Shown here: positions 1 through 8,011 of the stretch, piece by piece
Layout: every line of letters starts with the position of its first letter
Numbering within the stretch: position 1 is the first letter of the stretch
Source: an uncultured bacterium
Lineage (GTDB): Bacteria; Cyanobacteriota; Vampirovibrionia; Gastranaerophilales; Gastranaerophilaceae
Assembly: GCA_949300515.1 (NCBI GenBank)
Contig: CASGEP010000005.1
Coordinates: 1 to 64,000 of the forward strand
Direction of reading: 5' to 3'
DNA: 64,000 nt
Made by a program: the position numbers and the translations under genes
The notes under the pieces: model-generated
Databases searched by the model: none
What the model was told of the DNA's origin: nothing
What the model saw: the letters and a program-made list of their open reading frames with translations, nothing else

Positions 1-113
1 GAGGTCTCGGCTTTTTGTACTCTTGCCGCCGCAACCATTTACCTCGCACGCGTGATTTTTTGCGTGTTTTGAATACTTTTTATTCTGTCTTTTATGTTTC
101 TTAAATTTGACAC
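1..113 (-). CDS. atpG: ATP synthase gamma subunit, 5' end, interrupted by an in-frame stop (partial)
   Basis: The minus strand reads from a GTG start (111-113), two bases after the atpA stop, with an AAGGA ribosome site inside the end of atpA. The first 24 codons give SNLRNIKDRIKS, then NTQKITRAR, the usual start of F1 gamma. Codon 25 is TAA (39-41), and the same frame continues as MVAAARVQKAET to the window edge. In the family this helix reads A-M-x-M-V-A-A, so AGG-TAA sits exactly where Met-x is expected and no length is lost. This is either a sequence/assembly error or a real nonsense mutation. Gamma is the rotor shaft of F1 and essential for coupling. The gene is the last visible member of the atp operon. 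Confidence 0.8.
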
Positions 114-115
114 TT

Positions 116-1639
116 TTAATCCTTTTTAAAGATGTTTTCTTTAAAGTTTTTCAAGTTATTTTTCAGGTTTTCTTTGTCATTATCGTCCAGAGCGGAGCCT
201 TTATTCAGTTTTTCGCTTAAATCGGACATATTTGCGCCAAAGTATTCAAACCACTGCTTTTTAAATTCCTGAATGTCTTTGTTTTCAACATCATCAAGGA
301 AGCCTTCATTTCCCGCAAAAAGTATTGTAACCTGCTCGGACACGCTAAGAGGGTTATACTGCGGCTGAATGAGAATTTGCGTAAGTTTTTCACCCTTTAG
401 AAGCTGTGCGCGTGTTGCGGGGTCAAGGTCTGAAGCAAATTGCGCAAATGCTGCAAGCTCGCGGTATTGCGCAAGGTCAAGACGAAGCTGACCTGCAACC
501 TGTTTAATACCTTTTGTTTGAGCGGCGCCGCCTACACGGGATACCGATATACCTGCGTTAATAGCCGGTCTTTGACCTGCGTTAAACAAGTTTGACTCAA
601 GGAAAATCTGTCCGTCGGTAATAGAAATTACGTTTGTCGGAATGTAGGCTGATACGTCGCCTGCCTGTGTTTCGATGATTGGGAGCGCCGTAATCGAGCC
701 GCCGCCAAGCTCATCCGATAATTTGCAGGCACGTTCAAGAAGTCTTGAGTGCAGATAAAATACATCGCCGGGGTATGCTTCACGTCCCGGAGGTCTTCTT
801 AAAAGCAAGCTCATTGCACGGTATGCCTGAGCGTGTTTTGTTAGGTCATCATATACAATTAATACGTGTTTGCCTTGCTCCAGGAACTCTTCGCCGATAG
901 CGCAGCCTGCAAATGGTGCAATGTATTGCAGCGGGGCACTTTCGTTTGCGGCAGCGGAAACAATTATTGAATAATCCATTGCGCCGTGTTCTTCAAGTGT
1001 TTTAGCCAACTGTGCAACGGTTGATGTTTTTTGACCGATTGCAACATAGATACAAATTACATCCTGTCCTTTTTGGTTTAATATTGTATCAATTGCAATT
1101 GCCGTTTTTCCGGTTTGTCTGTCGCCGATGATAAGCTCCCTTTGACCTCTGCCGATTGGCGTCAGCGCGTCAATTGCGGTTAAACCTGTTTGCAGGGGCT
1201 GATGTACGGATTTTCTTGTAATGATACCGGGCGCTACACGCTCAATCGGGCGGGTTTTTGAAAAATCAATATCGCCTTTGCCGTCAAGCGCTTTTCCCGT
1301 AGGGTCTATAATTCTTCCGATAAGCGAATCGCCGACCGGGATGGAGGCAATTCTTCCGGTTGATTTAACCTGCATGCCTTCTTTAATTTTTGTATATTCA
1401 CCCAAAATTACCACACCGACATTGTCTTCTTCAAGGTTCAGGGTAATTCCGAGTGTGCCTTCTCCGTCTTGAAACTCTACAAGCTCGGAAGCCATAACGT
1501 TTTTAAGTCCGTAAATACGAGAGATACCATCCGATATTTCAAGTACGGTACCTACATTTGAAACTTCGCTTACGCTGTCAAAATTTTTGATTTTTTCTCT
1601 GATGATAGAGCTTATTTCATCGGGTTTAATTGCTACCAT
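116..1639 (-). CDS. atpA: F1Fo ATP synthase subunit alpha
   Basis: This is the alpha subunit of the F1 head, carrying the non-catalytic nucleotide sites. At 507 residues it has the family's normal length. The P-loop GDRQTGKT lies at residues 172-179, and the arginine-finger segment SRVGGAAQ follows in the C-terminal half. The N-terminal beta-barrel segment (about 28-95) and the alpha-helical C-terminus are both present. The ATG start is followed by [10 protein letters not shown], typical for the family. It lies 12 bases after atpH and 2 bases before atpG in one minus-strand operon. Assignment is certain from sequence. Confidence 0.98.
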   Translation of the reverse strand: MVAIKPDEISSIIREKIKNFDSVSEVSNVGTVLEISDGISRIYGLKNVMASELVEFQDGEGTLGITLNLEEDNVGVVILGEYTKIKEGMQVKSTGRIASIPVGDSLIGRIIDPTGKALDGKGDIDFSKTRPIERVAPGIITRKSVHQPLQTGLTAIDALTPIGRGQRELIIGDRQTGKTAIAIDTILNQKGQDVICIYVAIGQKTSTVAQLAKTLEEHGAMDYSIIVSAAANESAPLQYIAPFAGCAIGEEFLEQGKHVLIVYDDLTKHAQAYRAMSLLLRRPPGREAYPGDVFYLHSRLLERACKLSDELGGGSITALPIIETQAGDVSAYIPTNVISITDGQIFLESNLFNAGQRPAINAGISVSRVGGAAQTKGIKQVAGQLRLDLAQYRELAAFAQFASDLDPATRAQLLKGEKLTQILIQPQYNPLSVSEQVTILFAGNEGFLDDVENKDIQEFKKQWFEYFGANMSDLSEKLNKGSALDDNDKENLKNNLKNFKENIFKKD

Positions 1640-1651
1640 AATATTTCCTCT

Positions 1652-2200
1652 TTATTTTAATATTGCTTTTTTAAATTTATCAAGTTTCCCCTTTAAGGAC
1701 GTATCAAAAATGTTATCACCCATTTTATAAACAAGCCCGGCCATAATTGATTTATCTGTGTTGTAATTTACAATTATTTCTTTTTTTAAAATTTCACCGA
1801 GTTTGTTTTTAATCTGTTCTTTAAGATTGTCATCAAGCTCAATTGCTGATAAAACTTCGACTTTTGATATATTGTTTATTTTATCGAGCATATTATCGTA
1901 AATTTTTATAATCTCATAGATAAGATTAAAGCGATTTTCTTTAACAAGAAGTTTTAGAAAATTTCTGATTGTTTCATCGGTATCATTTGCAAAAATGCAT
2001 CCGATGAGGTCTTCTTTGTCGTTTATTGATATAACAGGATTGCAGAGCGTATCATATAATTCGCTTGTCAGGCTTAAAATTTCTTTAACGTTTTGAAGAT
2101 TTTGATGCAGCACGCCGTAGTTAAGCCCGCCTTCATTTGCAAGCCCTATTAAAGATTTTGCATATCTTGTCGCTATTAGCTGGTTGTTTGTATTATTCAT
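1652..2200 (-). CDS. atpH: F1Fo ATP synthase subunit delta
   Basis: The 182-residue protein has the length and composition of F1 delta (OSCP), which ties the top of F1 to the peripheral b stalk. Visible family features are the N-terminal RYAKSLIGLA segment and the C-terminal part with VNYNTDKSIMAGLVYKMGD, corresponding to the conserved D-x-S-I-x-G-G region. Here the second glycine region reads AGLVYK. The start overlaps the end of atpF by 8 bases, so translation is probably coupled. Position between b and alpha is the standard operon order. Confidence 0.95.
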   Translation of the reverse strand: MNNTNNQLIATRYAKSLIGLANEGGLNYGVLHQNLQNVKEILSLTSELYDTLCNPVISINDKEDLIGCIFANDTDETIRNFLKLLVKENRFNLIYEIIKIYDNMLDKINNISKVEVLSAIELDDNLKEQIKNKLGEILKKEIIVNYNTDKSIMAGLVYKMGDNIFDTSLKGKLDKFKKAILK

Positions 2201-2696
2201 CGGTTTTTAACCTGTCAAGTTCGTCTATACTTTGTTTTATAAAGTCCATGTGATAATCGGGTTTTTCTTCAAGCGTCTTTTGAATGTGGTTTTTAGCCGT
2301 TTCAAGAGATGCAAGCGCAGTTTTTTGTGTGAGCGAAAGAACCAGTTTTTTGCCTTCCTGTTCGAGCACTTTATTTGCGTTTTCAAAAATTCTCTTTGCC
2401 TGATTGTCTGCCTCTTTTAGGATTTTATCCCCCATAAGCCCGGCATTTTTTTGTGCATTGTCAAAAATTTCCTTTACTTCATTTGCAACGTTTTCAACTG
2501 CTTTTCGTGCTTCATCGAGTTTTTTTTCCGAATCGCTCTTTGCATTGTCCGAATTTTCGATGTTTGTTTTTATTTTTTGACATGCGCCTCCAATCAGGCT
2601 GCCCGCTTTAAAAATTTTGCACAAAAGAATAATAAACCCGAGCAGGATTAAAAAGTTAAATGTATTTGATTTTACAATGATATTCCATATTTCCAT
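2193..2696 (-). CDS. atpF: F1Fo ATP synthase subunit b
   Basis: Peripheral stalk subunit of 167 residues. One N-terminal membrane helix (about 12-30) is followed by a long charged coiled coil rich in Ala, Lys and Glu, which runs to the end and contacts delta. It begins 2 bases after the b' gene and overlaps atpH by 8 bases. It is clearly distinct in sequence from its neighbour b', so the two probably form a b/b' heterodimer as in cyanobacteria and chloroplasts. Which gene is b and which b' is inferred from order only. Confidence 0.9.
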   Translation of the reverse strand: MEIWNIIVKSNTFNFLILLGFIILLCKIFKAGSLIGGACQKIKTNIENSDNAKSDSEKKLDEARKAVENVANEVKEIFDNAQKNAGLMGDKILKEADNQAKRIFENANKVLEQEGKKLVLSLTQKTALASLETAKNHIQKTLEEKPDYHMDFIKQSIDELDRLKTDE

Positions 2697-2698
2697 TT

Positions 2699-3172
2699 TT
2701 ATTTTTCCTGCATTATTTTGTCAATTATGCCTCTGTCAATATCGCAGATTTTTTCTTCCGGTTTTAAAAACCTGTCCGATATCATCTGTGCAAGATTTTT
2801 GATTTCATTGCCCAGAGCCTCTTTTGCCGCGTTGCTTGAATTTATACTCTCGAGCCTTTCGCGTTCAAGATTATTTTTGGCATCAAGCTGTGCTTTTTTT
2901 GTTATTTCTTCTTTTTGATTTTTTAAAAGGCTTATTTTTTTATCAACTTCTTCTTTTGCGCTGTGTCTTGCTTTGGATAGCTCATCAAGTCTTTTATTTA
3001 GGACGTTTTGCGCCTCTTTATTGTTTTCATCCGCCTTGTTGTAATTGTTGTCAATGTAATTTTTACGCTTTGCTATTATATCATTTATTGGTTTATATAA
3101 AATGATATTCATAATAACCGTAAAGATTACAAAGCTTATGAATGCGACTATAAATGTAGCATTGAATTCCAT
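2699..3172 (-). CDS. atpF': F1Fo ATP synthase subunit b' (second b-type subunit)
   Basis: The 157-residue protein has an N-terminal membrane helix (about 6-26, ending in ILYKPINDII) and then a charged coiled coil. The motif Y-K-P-I-x-x-I-I/x-x-R-x-x-x-I is characteristic of b-type stalk subunits. Two non-identical b genes between c and delta are typical of cyanobacteria and other photosynthetic lineages, and are the best phylogenetic hint in this operon. It sits 22 bases downstream of atpE. Confidence 0.9.
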   Translation of the reverse strand: MEFNATFIVAFISFVIFTVIMNIILYKPINDIIAKRKNYIDNNYNKADENNKEAQNVLNKRLDELSKARHSAKEEVDKKISLLKNQKEEITKKAQLDAKNNLERERLESINSSNAAKEALGNEIKNLAQMISDRFLKPEEKICDIDRGIIDKIMQEK

Positions 3173-3194
3173 TTTTAAGGCAGACCTTTCTTAA

Positions 3195-3440
3195 TTAACC
3201 GATAAGCTGAAGTGCTATAAACAAAGCGTAAATTGCTGTTGCTTCAGCAAGACCGAGACCGATGATGAAGTTGATAAATGCTTTACCTGCAATTTCAGGC
3301 TGTCTTGCCATTGCTTCAAGCATACCTTTTGTTGCAATACCGATGCCGATACCGCCGCCTATTGCGCCGAAACCGATTGCAATACCTGCACCTAATTTAC
3401 TGAATGCTGCAACTTCAGTTGCCAATTGTTCTACTGCCAT
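3195..3440 (-). CDS. atpE: F1Fo ATP synthase subunit c (proteolipid)
   Basis: An 81-residue hairpin of two membrane helices joined by the polar loop ARQPEIAGK. The ion-carrying carboxylate is Glu66 in GLAEATAIY. Sodium-type c rings such as that of Ilyobacter have Gln in helix 1 and Ser after the glutamate. Here the matching positions are Ile34 and Ala67, so a proton-driven ring is the better inference. The glycine-rich helix 1 (GAIGGGIGIGIA) allows tight ring packing. It lies between atpB and the b' gene. Confidence 0.97.
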   Translation of the reverse strand: MAVEQLATEVAAFSKLGAGIAIGFGAIGGGIGIGIATKGMLEAMARQPEIAGKAFINFIIGLGLAEATAIYALFIALQLIG

Positions 3441-3465
3441 TTTTTTCTCCTTTTATTTTGTTTGT

Positions 3466-4149
3466 TTATTCTTCTTTATTTACCGCAAGGGCTATATATG
3501 TTGTTGAAAGCAGCGTGAATACAAGCGCTTGAATTAAGGCAACAAATATTTCAAATGCCATAAACGGAAGCGGCAGGAAGTACGCACACATACCTGCAAA
3601 CGTGAATACGAGAATTTCACCCGCCAATATGTTGGCAAAAAGTCGGAGTGCGAGTGAAAAGGGTCTTACAAACAATTCAAGCAAATCAACAAGCGCTATC
3701 ATAATGCCGTCGATTTTAAAGCTGTGAATGAAAAACTTGAAGCCTTTTGCTCTTATTCCGTAGTATATATAATATATCGACACTATTATTGCCATAGCTG
3801 CCGTCATATTTATATCGTTGTTAGGCGAGGCAAGTTCGCCATGGGGAAGGTGTATAAGCCTCAGGGGCAGCTGCCCCACTAAATTTGCAGTTAATATAAA
3901 CATAAAAAGAGTGAGCAAAAGGGGCAGGTGTTTTTTGCCTTCTTTTTCTCCCATATTTCCCGACACTATGTCTGAAAAATATCCTATTATCCCCTCAAAA
4001 ATCATTTGCACCCTGTTTGGCACAAGGGACAATTTTCTTGTAGCAATGAAAGACACCACAATAAGGAGTGCCATCGTGAACCACATCATAATCAATGTGT
4101 CTAAATTTACTTTCATTCCCAAGAACTGGGCGCTTAAATGCTCTCCCAT
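3466..4149 (-). CDS. atpB: F1Fo ATP synthase subunit a
   Basis: Membrane stator subunit of 227 residues forming the ion half-channels against the c ring. The conserved helix is seen as SLALRLFANILAGE, with the essential arginine in LRLFAN. The frame is open further upstream (to 4206), but the ATG at 4147-4149 (MGEHLSAQFL) is chosen because AGGAAAG precedes it and because E-H/x-x-A-Q is the normal N-terminus. It is the first gene of the operon. No atpI is seen upstream, although cyanobacterial operons often have one. Confidence 0.95.
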   Translation of the reverse strand: MGEHLSAQFLGMKVNLDTLIMMWFTMALLIVVSFIATRKLSLVPNRVQMIFEGIIGYFSDIVSGNMGEKEGKKHLPLLLTLFMFILTANLVGQLPLRLIHLPHGELASPNNDINMTAAMAIIVSIYYIYYGIRAKGFKFFIHSFKIDGIMIALVDLLELFVRPFSLALRLFANILAGEILVFTFAGMCAYFLPLPFMAFEIFVALIQALVFTLLSTTYIALAVNKEE

Positions 4150-4473
4150 ATTTGCACTCTTTCCTAGTATTTGCTTTTTCAAGCTTATGATACACGCAAA
4201 ATACATATTTGTTTTGGTCTATTTGGATGAAAAATTCTAAAAAATAATTTTTTTTAAAATCCGGTAGGATTGACAAGGCAGAAAATCCAGACAAAATCGC
4301 TTTGCAGGGGGAATTATAAAACTTTGGATCTAATACTTTCTATCCGCCCCAAATGCCCTAAAATTAAACCTTTCAATTGATGAAGAAATACACTTTAGAG
4401 GGTATATTCAAATTGTGAGGGCTTAAAAAATAGCCTATTGAATGTAAAAAATTAGGGATAAGCGGAGGATAAG
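4150..4473. other. Divergent intergenic region between atpB and the response regulator
   Basis: This AT-rich stretch must carry the start signals for the atp operon (minus) and for the regulator/flagellar operon (plus). A GGAGGAT ribosome site sits just before the regulator ATG. A possible TATATT -10 box at 4403-4408 has no well-spaced -35 partner. No atpI, tRNA or convincing ncRNA was seen. Confidence 0.5.
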
Positions 4474-5184
4474 ATGAGGAGAGCTGATTTTAAAAGAAAA
4501 ACAAGAGTAATTGTTGTGGATGATAACTATGACCACGCATCGGGCATTCGTGAACTTATTAATCTTGAAGGGGATTATGAAGTTATTGCAAATGCGGGAA
4601 ATGTAAATGTTGCAATTTCTCTTATTAAAAAATATCAGCCCGACATTGTTTTAATGGACATTAATATGCCTGAAATAGACGGCATTACGGCAATTTCAGA
4701 AATAGAAAAACTGGATGTAAAATCTAAAATTATTGCACTTACGGGTTATGATGATGCGGATTTAATCTATCGCGCAATGAAAATCGGCGCAAAGGGCTAT
4801 ATTTTAAAAACAATGGCATCTGCCCAGCTGATTCGTGCGCTGGATGAGGTTTCAATGGGTAAAATTTACCTTCCCTCAATTCTCTGTTCCAAATTCTTTG
4901 AATACTTTCAAGCCGCTCAAAAGAACGAGAACCTCTATAAATCGGATGATGATGAAGAAAATTTGCTCAATTATCTGACAAACAGAGAAGAAGAAGTCTT
5001 GGGACTTTTAACCGAAGGAGTAACATACAAAGGTGTTGCACAAAAACTTGTCATTTCAGAAACCACAGTCAAGACTCATGTTAACAATATTTTCCAAAAA
5101 TTACAGGTAAATGACAGAACACAAGCGGTTTTGTATGCTATTAACAAAGGGTTCGGCACAAGAAAGAAAGCAAAAATTGCATAG
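4474..5184 (+). CDS. NarL/FixJ-family response regulator
   Basis: The 236-residue protein has a receiver domain (about 10-130) and a C-terminal LuxR-type helix-turn-helix (about 165-228). The acidic pair is Asp16-Asp17, the phospho-acceptor is Asp62 in LMDINMP, and the switch residues are Thr90 and Lys112. The DNA-binding part shows TNREEEVLGLL and ISETTVKTHVNNIFQKL, classic for the GerE/LuxR fold. It begins after a strong GGAGGAT site. A histidine kinase follows after 38 bases and the flagellar genes follow that, so it may regulate flagellar genes. That target is inferred from position only. Confidence 0.93.
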   Translation: MRRADFKRKTRVIVVDDNYDHASGIRELINLEGDYEVIANAGNVNVAISLIKKYQPDIVLMDINMPEIDGITAISEIEKLDVKSKIIALTGYDDADLIYRAMKIGAKGYILKTMASAQLIRALDEVSMGKIYLPSILCSKFFEYFQAAQKNENLYKSDDDEENLLNYLTNREEEVLGLLTEGVTYKGVAQKLVISETTVKTHVNNIFQKLQVNDRTQAVLYAINKGFGTRKKAKIA

Positions 5185-5222
5185 TAATCTCAGGCAAAAG
5201 TTAAAAAATGGTGAGTTTATAA

Positions 5223-6452
5223 ATGTATAGGAATAACAAAAAAGATCTGAAGAATTTTTTTCAGAGAAGCTACGATGATAATTTTGAATTATTTTCAAAA
5301 AATACCGTTAATGGTCTTTTGCGCAGTCTGTTTGAGCCGATAGCAGCGAACAATGCCGTTTCTTTGATACTTACAAGATTTAAACATACAAATTCTCTTG
5401 AGGGTATTATTAAAAGGCTTGAATACTGTTCAAATGTTGAAATGTACAGTTTTCTTGATTACGATAATATATTGAAGGACGATTTTGTTGAAACGGAATT
5501 TGTGATAATAACTTCGCAAAGATACAATGCTGTTTTAATTTGGGATTATTCGGACTCTAAAGACAAAAATGAAACCAAACTTTATATAAGGTTGAATTCA
5601 AAGGACGTAAACGAGGTTTTTGAAACGGTTAAAACAAGACTCAAAGTAAATCTCGATGATAAATTTTACTCTTTCCGTCCAGAGCGGCGCGAAAACGCCC
5701 TTTTAAACGATGCGGTTTATAACGTTTTAAAAATGCTTAATGAAAATATTAAGGAGAATGAATTTAACTCAAAAGAACAAGAGTTAATTGCAAATAAGCT
5801 TGATGTAAAAACCGATAAAACGCAGCAGGATACAAATATTCGTCATTGTTGTCATGAAATAAAAAATCAACTGAGCGTTATTGATATTTATGCAAAAATA
5901 CTTGAAAAACAATTTGGAGATGACCAAAATATTGCGCTTATACAAAAGTCCGTGTCGTTAATCCGTCTGCAGCTTGAGGATTTAAGGGCAAATGATAATC
6001 TGAATTTTAAGGATAAAAATCTGGCGGATGTAATTAAATCTTCAATGGAGGTATTTAATAAAATTTTGCCCCAGAAAAACAATACGATAAAATTCATCGA
6101 TAATGCAAGCGGAGATTTGTTTGTATATATAGATGAGGACAGAATTTTTACCATTATAAATAATATCGTTAAAAATGCAAATGAGTCAACATCAAACGAC
6201 GAGATAGAAATAGCACTGGATTGCAACGATAAGTTTGCAAAAATATACATTAAAAACCACGGGGAAAAAATACCCGAAGATATTCAGCCAAAGCTTTTTG
6301 AGGAAGGATTTTCAACAAAACAGGGCGGCTGGGGTGTCGGTTTGAATGTTTGCCAAAAATACCTCGCATCGCATCTGGGCTCAATAAAGCTTGTTAAAAG
6401 CGACGATTGCGAAACACAGTTTCTTGTGATGCTTCCGATATCTCACAGGTAG
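5223..6452 (+). CDS. Soluble sensor histidine kinase
   Basis: The 409-residue protein lacks membrane helices. The dimerisation/phospho-acceptor box is CCHEIKNQLSVI with His211. The ATPase domain (about 285-405) has an N-box (NNIVKNANES), an F-box (LFEEGFSTKQ) and a G2 box (GWGVGLNV). The G1 position reads KNHGEKI instead of D-x-G-x-G, so the adenine-contacting Asp is replaced by Asn; activity may be reduced or the sequence merely divergent. The N-terminal 200 residues are an unrecognised cytoplasmic input region. It lies between the response regulator (38 bases) and flgB (19 bases), presumably one operon. Confidence 0.88.
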   Translation: MYRNNKKDLKNFFQRSYDDNFELFSKNTVNGLLRSLFEPIAANNAVSLILTRFKHTNSLEGIIKRLEYCSNVEMYSFLDYDNILKDDFVETEFVIITSQRYNAVLIWDYSDSKDKNETKLYIRLNSKDVNEVFETVKTRLKVNLDDKFYSFRPERRENALLNDAVYNVLKMLNENIKENEFNSKEQELIANKLDVKTDKTQQDTNIRHCCHEIKNQLSVIDIYAKILEKQFGDDQNIALIQKSVSLIRLQLEDLRANDNLNFKDKNLADVIKSSMEVFNKILPQKNNTIKFIDNASGDLFVYIDEDRIFTIINNIVKNANESTSNDEIEIALDCNDKFAKIYIKNHGEKIPEDIQPKLFEEGFSTKQGGWGVGLNVCQKYLASHLGSIKLVKSDDCETQFLVMLPISHR

Positions 6453-6471
6453 TTAAAACGGGGAGGATATT

Positions 6472-6936
6472 GTGGATTTAATTAATAACAGGACAAGAGA
6501 AATAGCAGCCCTCGCGCTGGACGGTTTGTACCAGCGCTCGCGCGCCATTTCGGCTAATACCGTGAACGCTACAACTCCGGGGTATCAGAGAAAAGACGTT
6601 GCCTTTGAAGATCAAATTCAAGAAATGATTGAACGGGAGGACTTAAAAGAACACATAAAAGTCCAAAATTCACAAAAAATCGTGGAAAATCCCGTCGAAG
6701 CCCTTAAAAAACAAGACCCGGCGCAGATTGCTTTTTTAAGAAGCTCAGTAGATAACGGTTTTTCGCCTGAGATAATCGGTGATTATTCAGACCCCATAAG
6801 CGCTGATGGCAACAATGTAAACATTGAAGCGGAAATGATGGACGAGGCAAAAACCGGTACACAGTACACAATCCTTACAAACCTTATGTCAAGGTCGTTT
6901 CAGGGGCTTCAAAGTGTCATAAGAGGACAAATTTAG
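6472..6936 (+). CDS. flgB: Flagellar basal-body rod protein FlgB
   Basis: Proximal rod protein of 154 residues. The N-terminal rod signature reads ALDGLYQRSRAISANTVN, followed by TPGYQRKDVAFE, the standard N-x-x-N-x-x-T-P-G-Y/F pattern. The C-terminal helix is in the MSRSFQGLQSVI region. The start is GTG, 6 bases after GGGAGG. It is first of seven ordered rod and export genes and 11 bases ahead of flgC. Confidence 0.95.
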   Translation: MDLINNRTREIAALALDGLYQRSRAISANTVNATTPGYQRKDVAFEDQIQEMIEREDLKEHIKVQNSQKIVENPVEALKKQDPAQIAFLRSSVDNGFSPEIIGDYSDPISADGNNVNIEAEMMDEAKTGTQYTILTNLMSRSFQGLQSVIRGQI

Positions 6937-6947
6937 GAGAGTATTAA

Positions 6948-7442
6948 ATGAGTTTTGATATTTTTGATATAGCTGGCTCGGGCATGCACGCGCAGAGGGT
7001 TATGATGGACACCGTTTCATCAAACATTGCAAATGCTAATACCACAAGAAATGCAAAAGGCGAAAGAGAAGTCTATACAAAAAAAGAAGTTACTTTTAAA
7101 GCGGTGTATAAAGACTCCCTTCGCCCCGCAATGCCGACAGGTTCGCACGATGTTCAAATGGATTTGATAAACGGTCCTTATTTAAGGGGCAGAGTGGTTT
7201 TTGAAGAAGACGGAATGGCGCAGGGCGTTATGGTGGATGAGATAAGAGAGTCTGAAAATCCTTATCGTATGGTATACGACCCGACACACCCCGATGCCGA
7301 TGAAGAAGGCATGGTAACCCTTCCAAACGTTAATGTGGTAGAGGAGATGGTTAATATGGTAAATGCTTCTAAGGCATACGAGGCAAATGTTACCATAGCG
7401 CAAACCACAAAAACAATGATACAGAGTGCTCTTCAAATATAA
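6948..7442 (+). CDS. flgC: Flagellar basal-body rod protein FlgC
   Basis: Rod protein of 164 residues. N-terminal SGMHAQRVMMDTVSSNIAN is the conserved rod signature. The C-terminal part has VNVVEEMVNMVNASKAYEAN, the conserved helix that packs in the rod. The DP-x-HPDADEEG segment before it is also typical of FlgC. Spacing to fliE is 12 bases. Confidence 0.96.
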   Translation: MSFDIFDIAGSGMHAQRVMMDTVSSNIANANTTRNAKGEREVYTKKEVTFKAVYKDSLRPAMPTGSHDVQMDLINGPYLRGRVVFEEDGMAQGVMVDEIRESENPYRMVYDPTHPDADEEGMVTLPNVNVVEEMVNMVNASKAYEANVTIAQTTKTMIQSALQI

Positions 7443-7454
7443 GGCAAATAAAAA

Positions 7455-7928
7455 ATGAGTTTTGAAATCAATACAAATATAGGTTCGATAGATAGTTTTA
7501 ATAAAAGTTTTGATAAAAGTATTAAAAATTTCGATAAACAGATTGATAATGCATCTGATTTTAACGAGATTTTTAATTCGCTGACATCAAACGAGCCTCA
7601 AAATACAAAAGAGCCGCAAAAAATAAAAGGCTCAATAGAGATGTTTTTGGGTGCGGATGCAATTAATGCCCAAAAGGTTGAAAATCTCTCCGAAACGGCG
7701 CTTATGGCGCGCGATATCGGCAGGGGAATATCAGGCGGAATAAATAATCTGAGCACTACCCAGAGGGCGGCTGAAGATGCCATGGAAACTTTTGCCGCAG
7801 GCGGCGATATAAGCGTGCATGAGGTTATGATTGCCTCTCAAAAGTCCACCCTTGCCATGCAAATGGCTATCCAGCTAAGGAACCAGATGGTAAACGCCTA
7901 TAACGAATTTAAAAATTTAAGAGTTTAA
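7455..7928 (+). CDS. fliE: Flagellar hook-basal body protein FliE
   Basis: FliE links the MS ring to the rod. The C-terminal 60 residues match the family (SVHEVMIASQKSTLAMQMAI, then LRNQMVNAYNEF). At 157 residues it is longer than the usual 100 or so; the extra part is an N-terminal polar region of about 55 residues rich in Asn, Ser, Asp and Phe. Its place after flgB and flgC supports the call. Confidence 0.94.
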   Translation: MSFEINTNIGSIDSFNKSFDKSIKNFDKQIDNASDFNEIFNSLTSNEPQNTKEPQKIKGSIEMFLGADAINAQKVENLSETALMARDIGRGISGGINNLSTTQRAAEDAMETFAAGGDISVHEVMIASQKSTLAMQMAIQLRNQMVNAYNEFKNLRV

Positions 7929-8011
7929 AAAGCTTAACAAATTGAACTAATTGCGAAAACAGTCTAAAATATTGTGGTAAACATACTCAAAAATCAGGGA
8001 TATTTAATAAA

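Noticed and set aside
3995-4294. Possible atpI upstream of atpB
   Set aside because: The frame has no membrane helices and overlaps atpB in another frame; it is a shadow.
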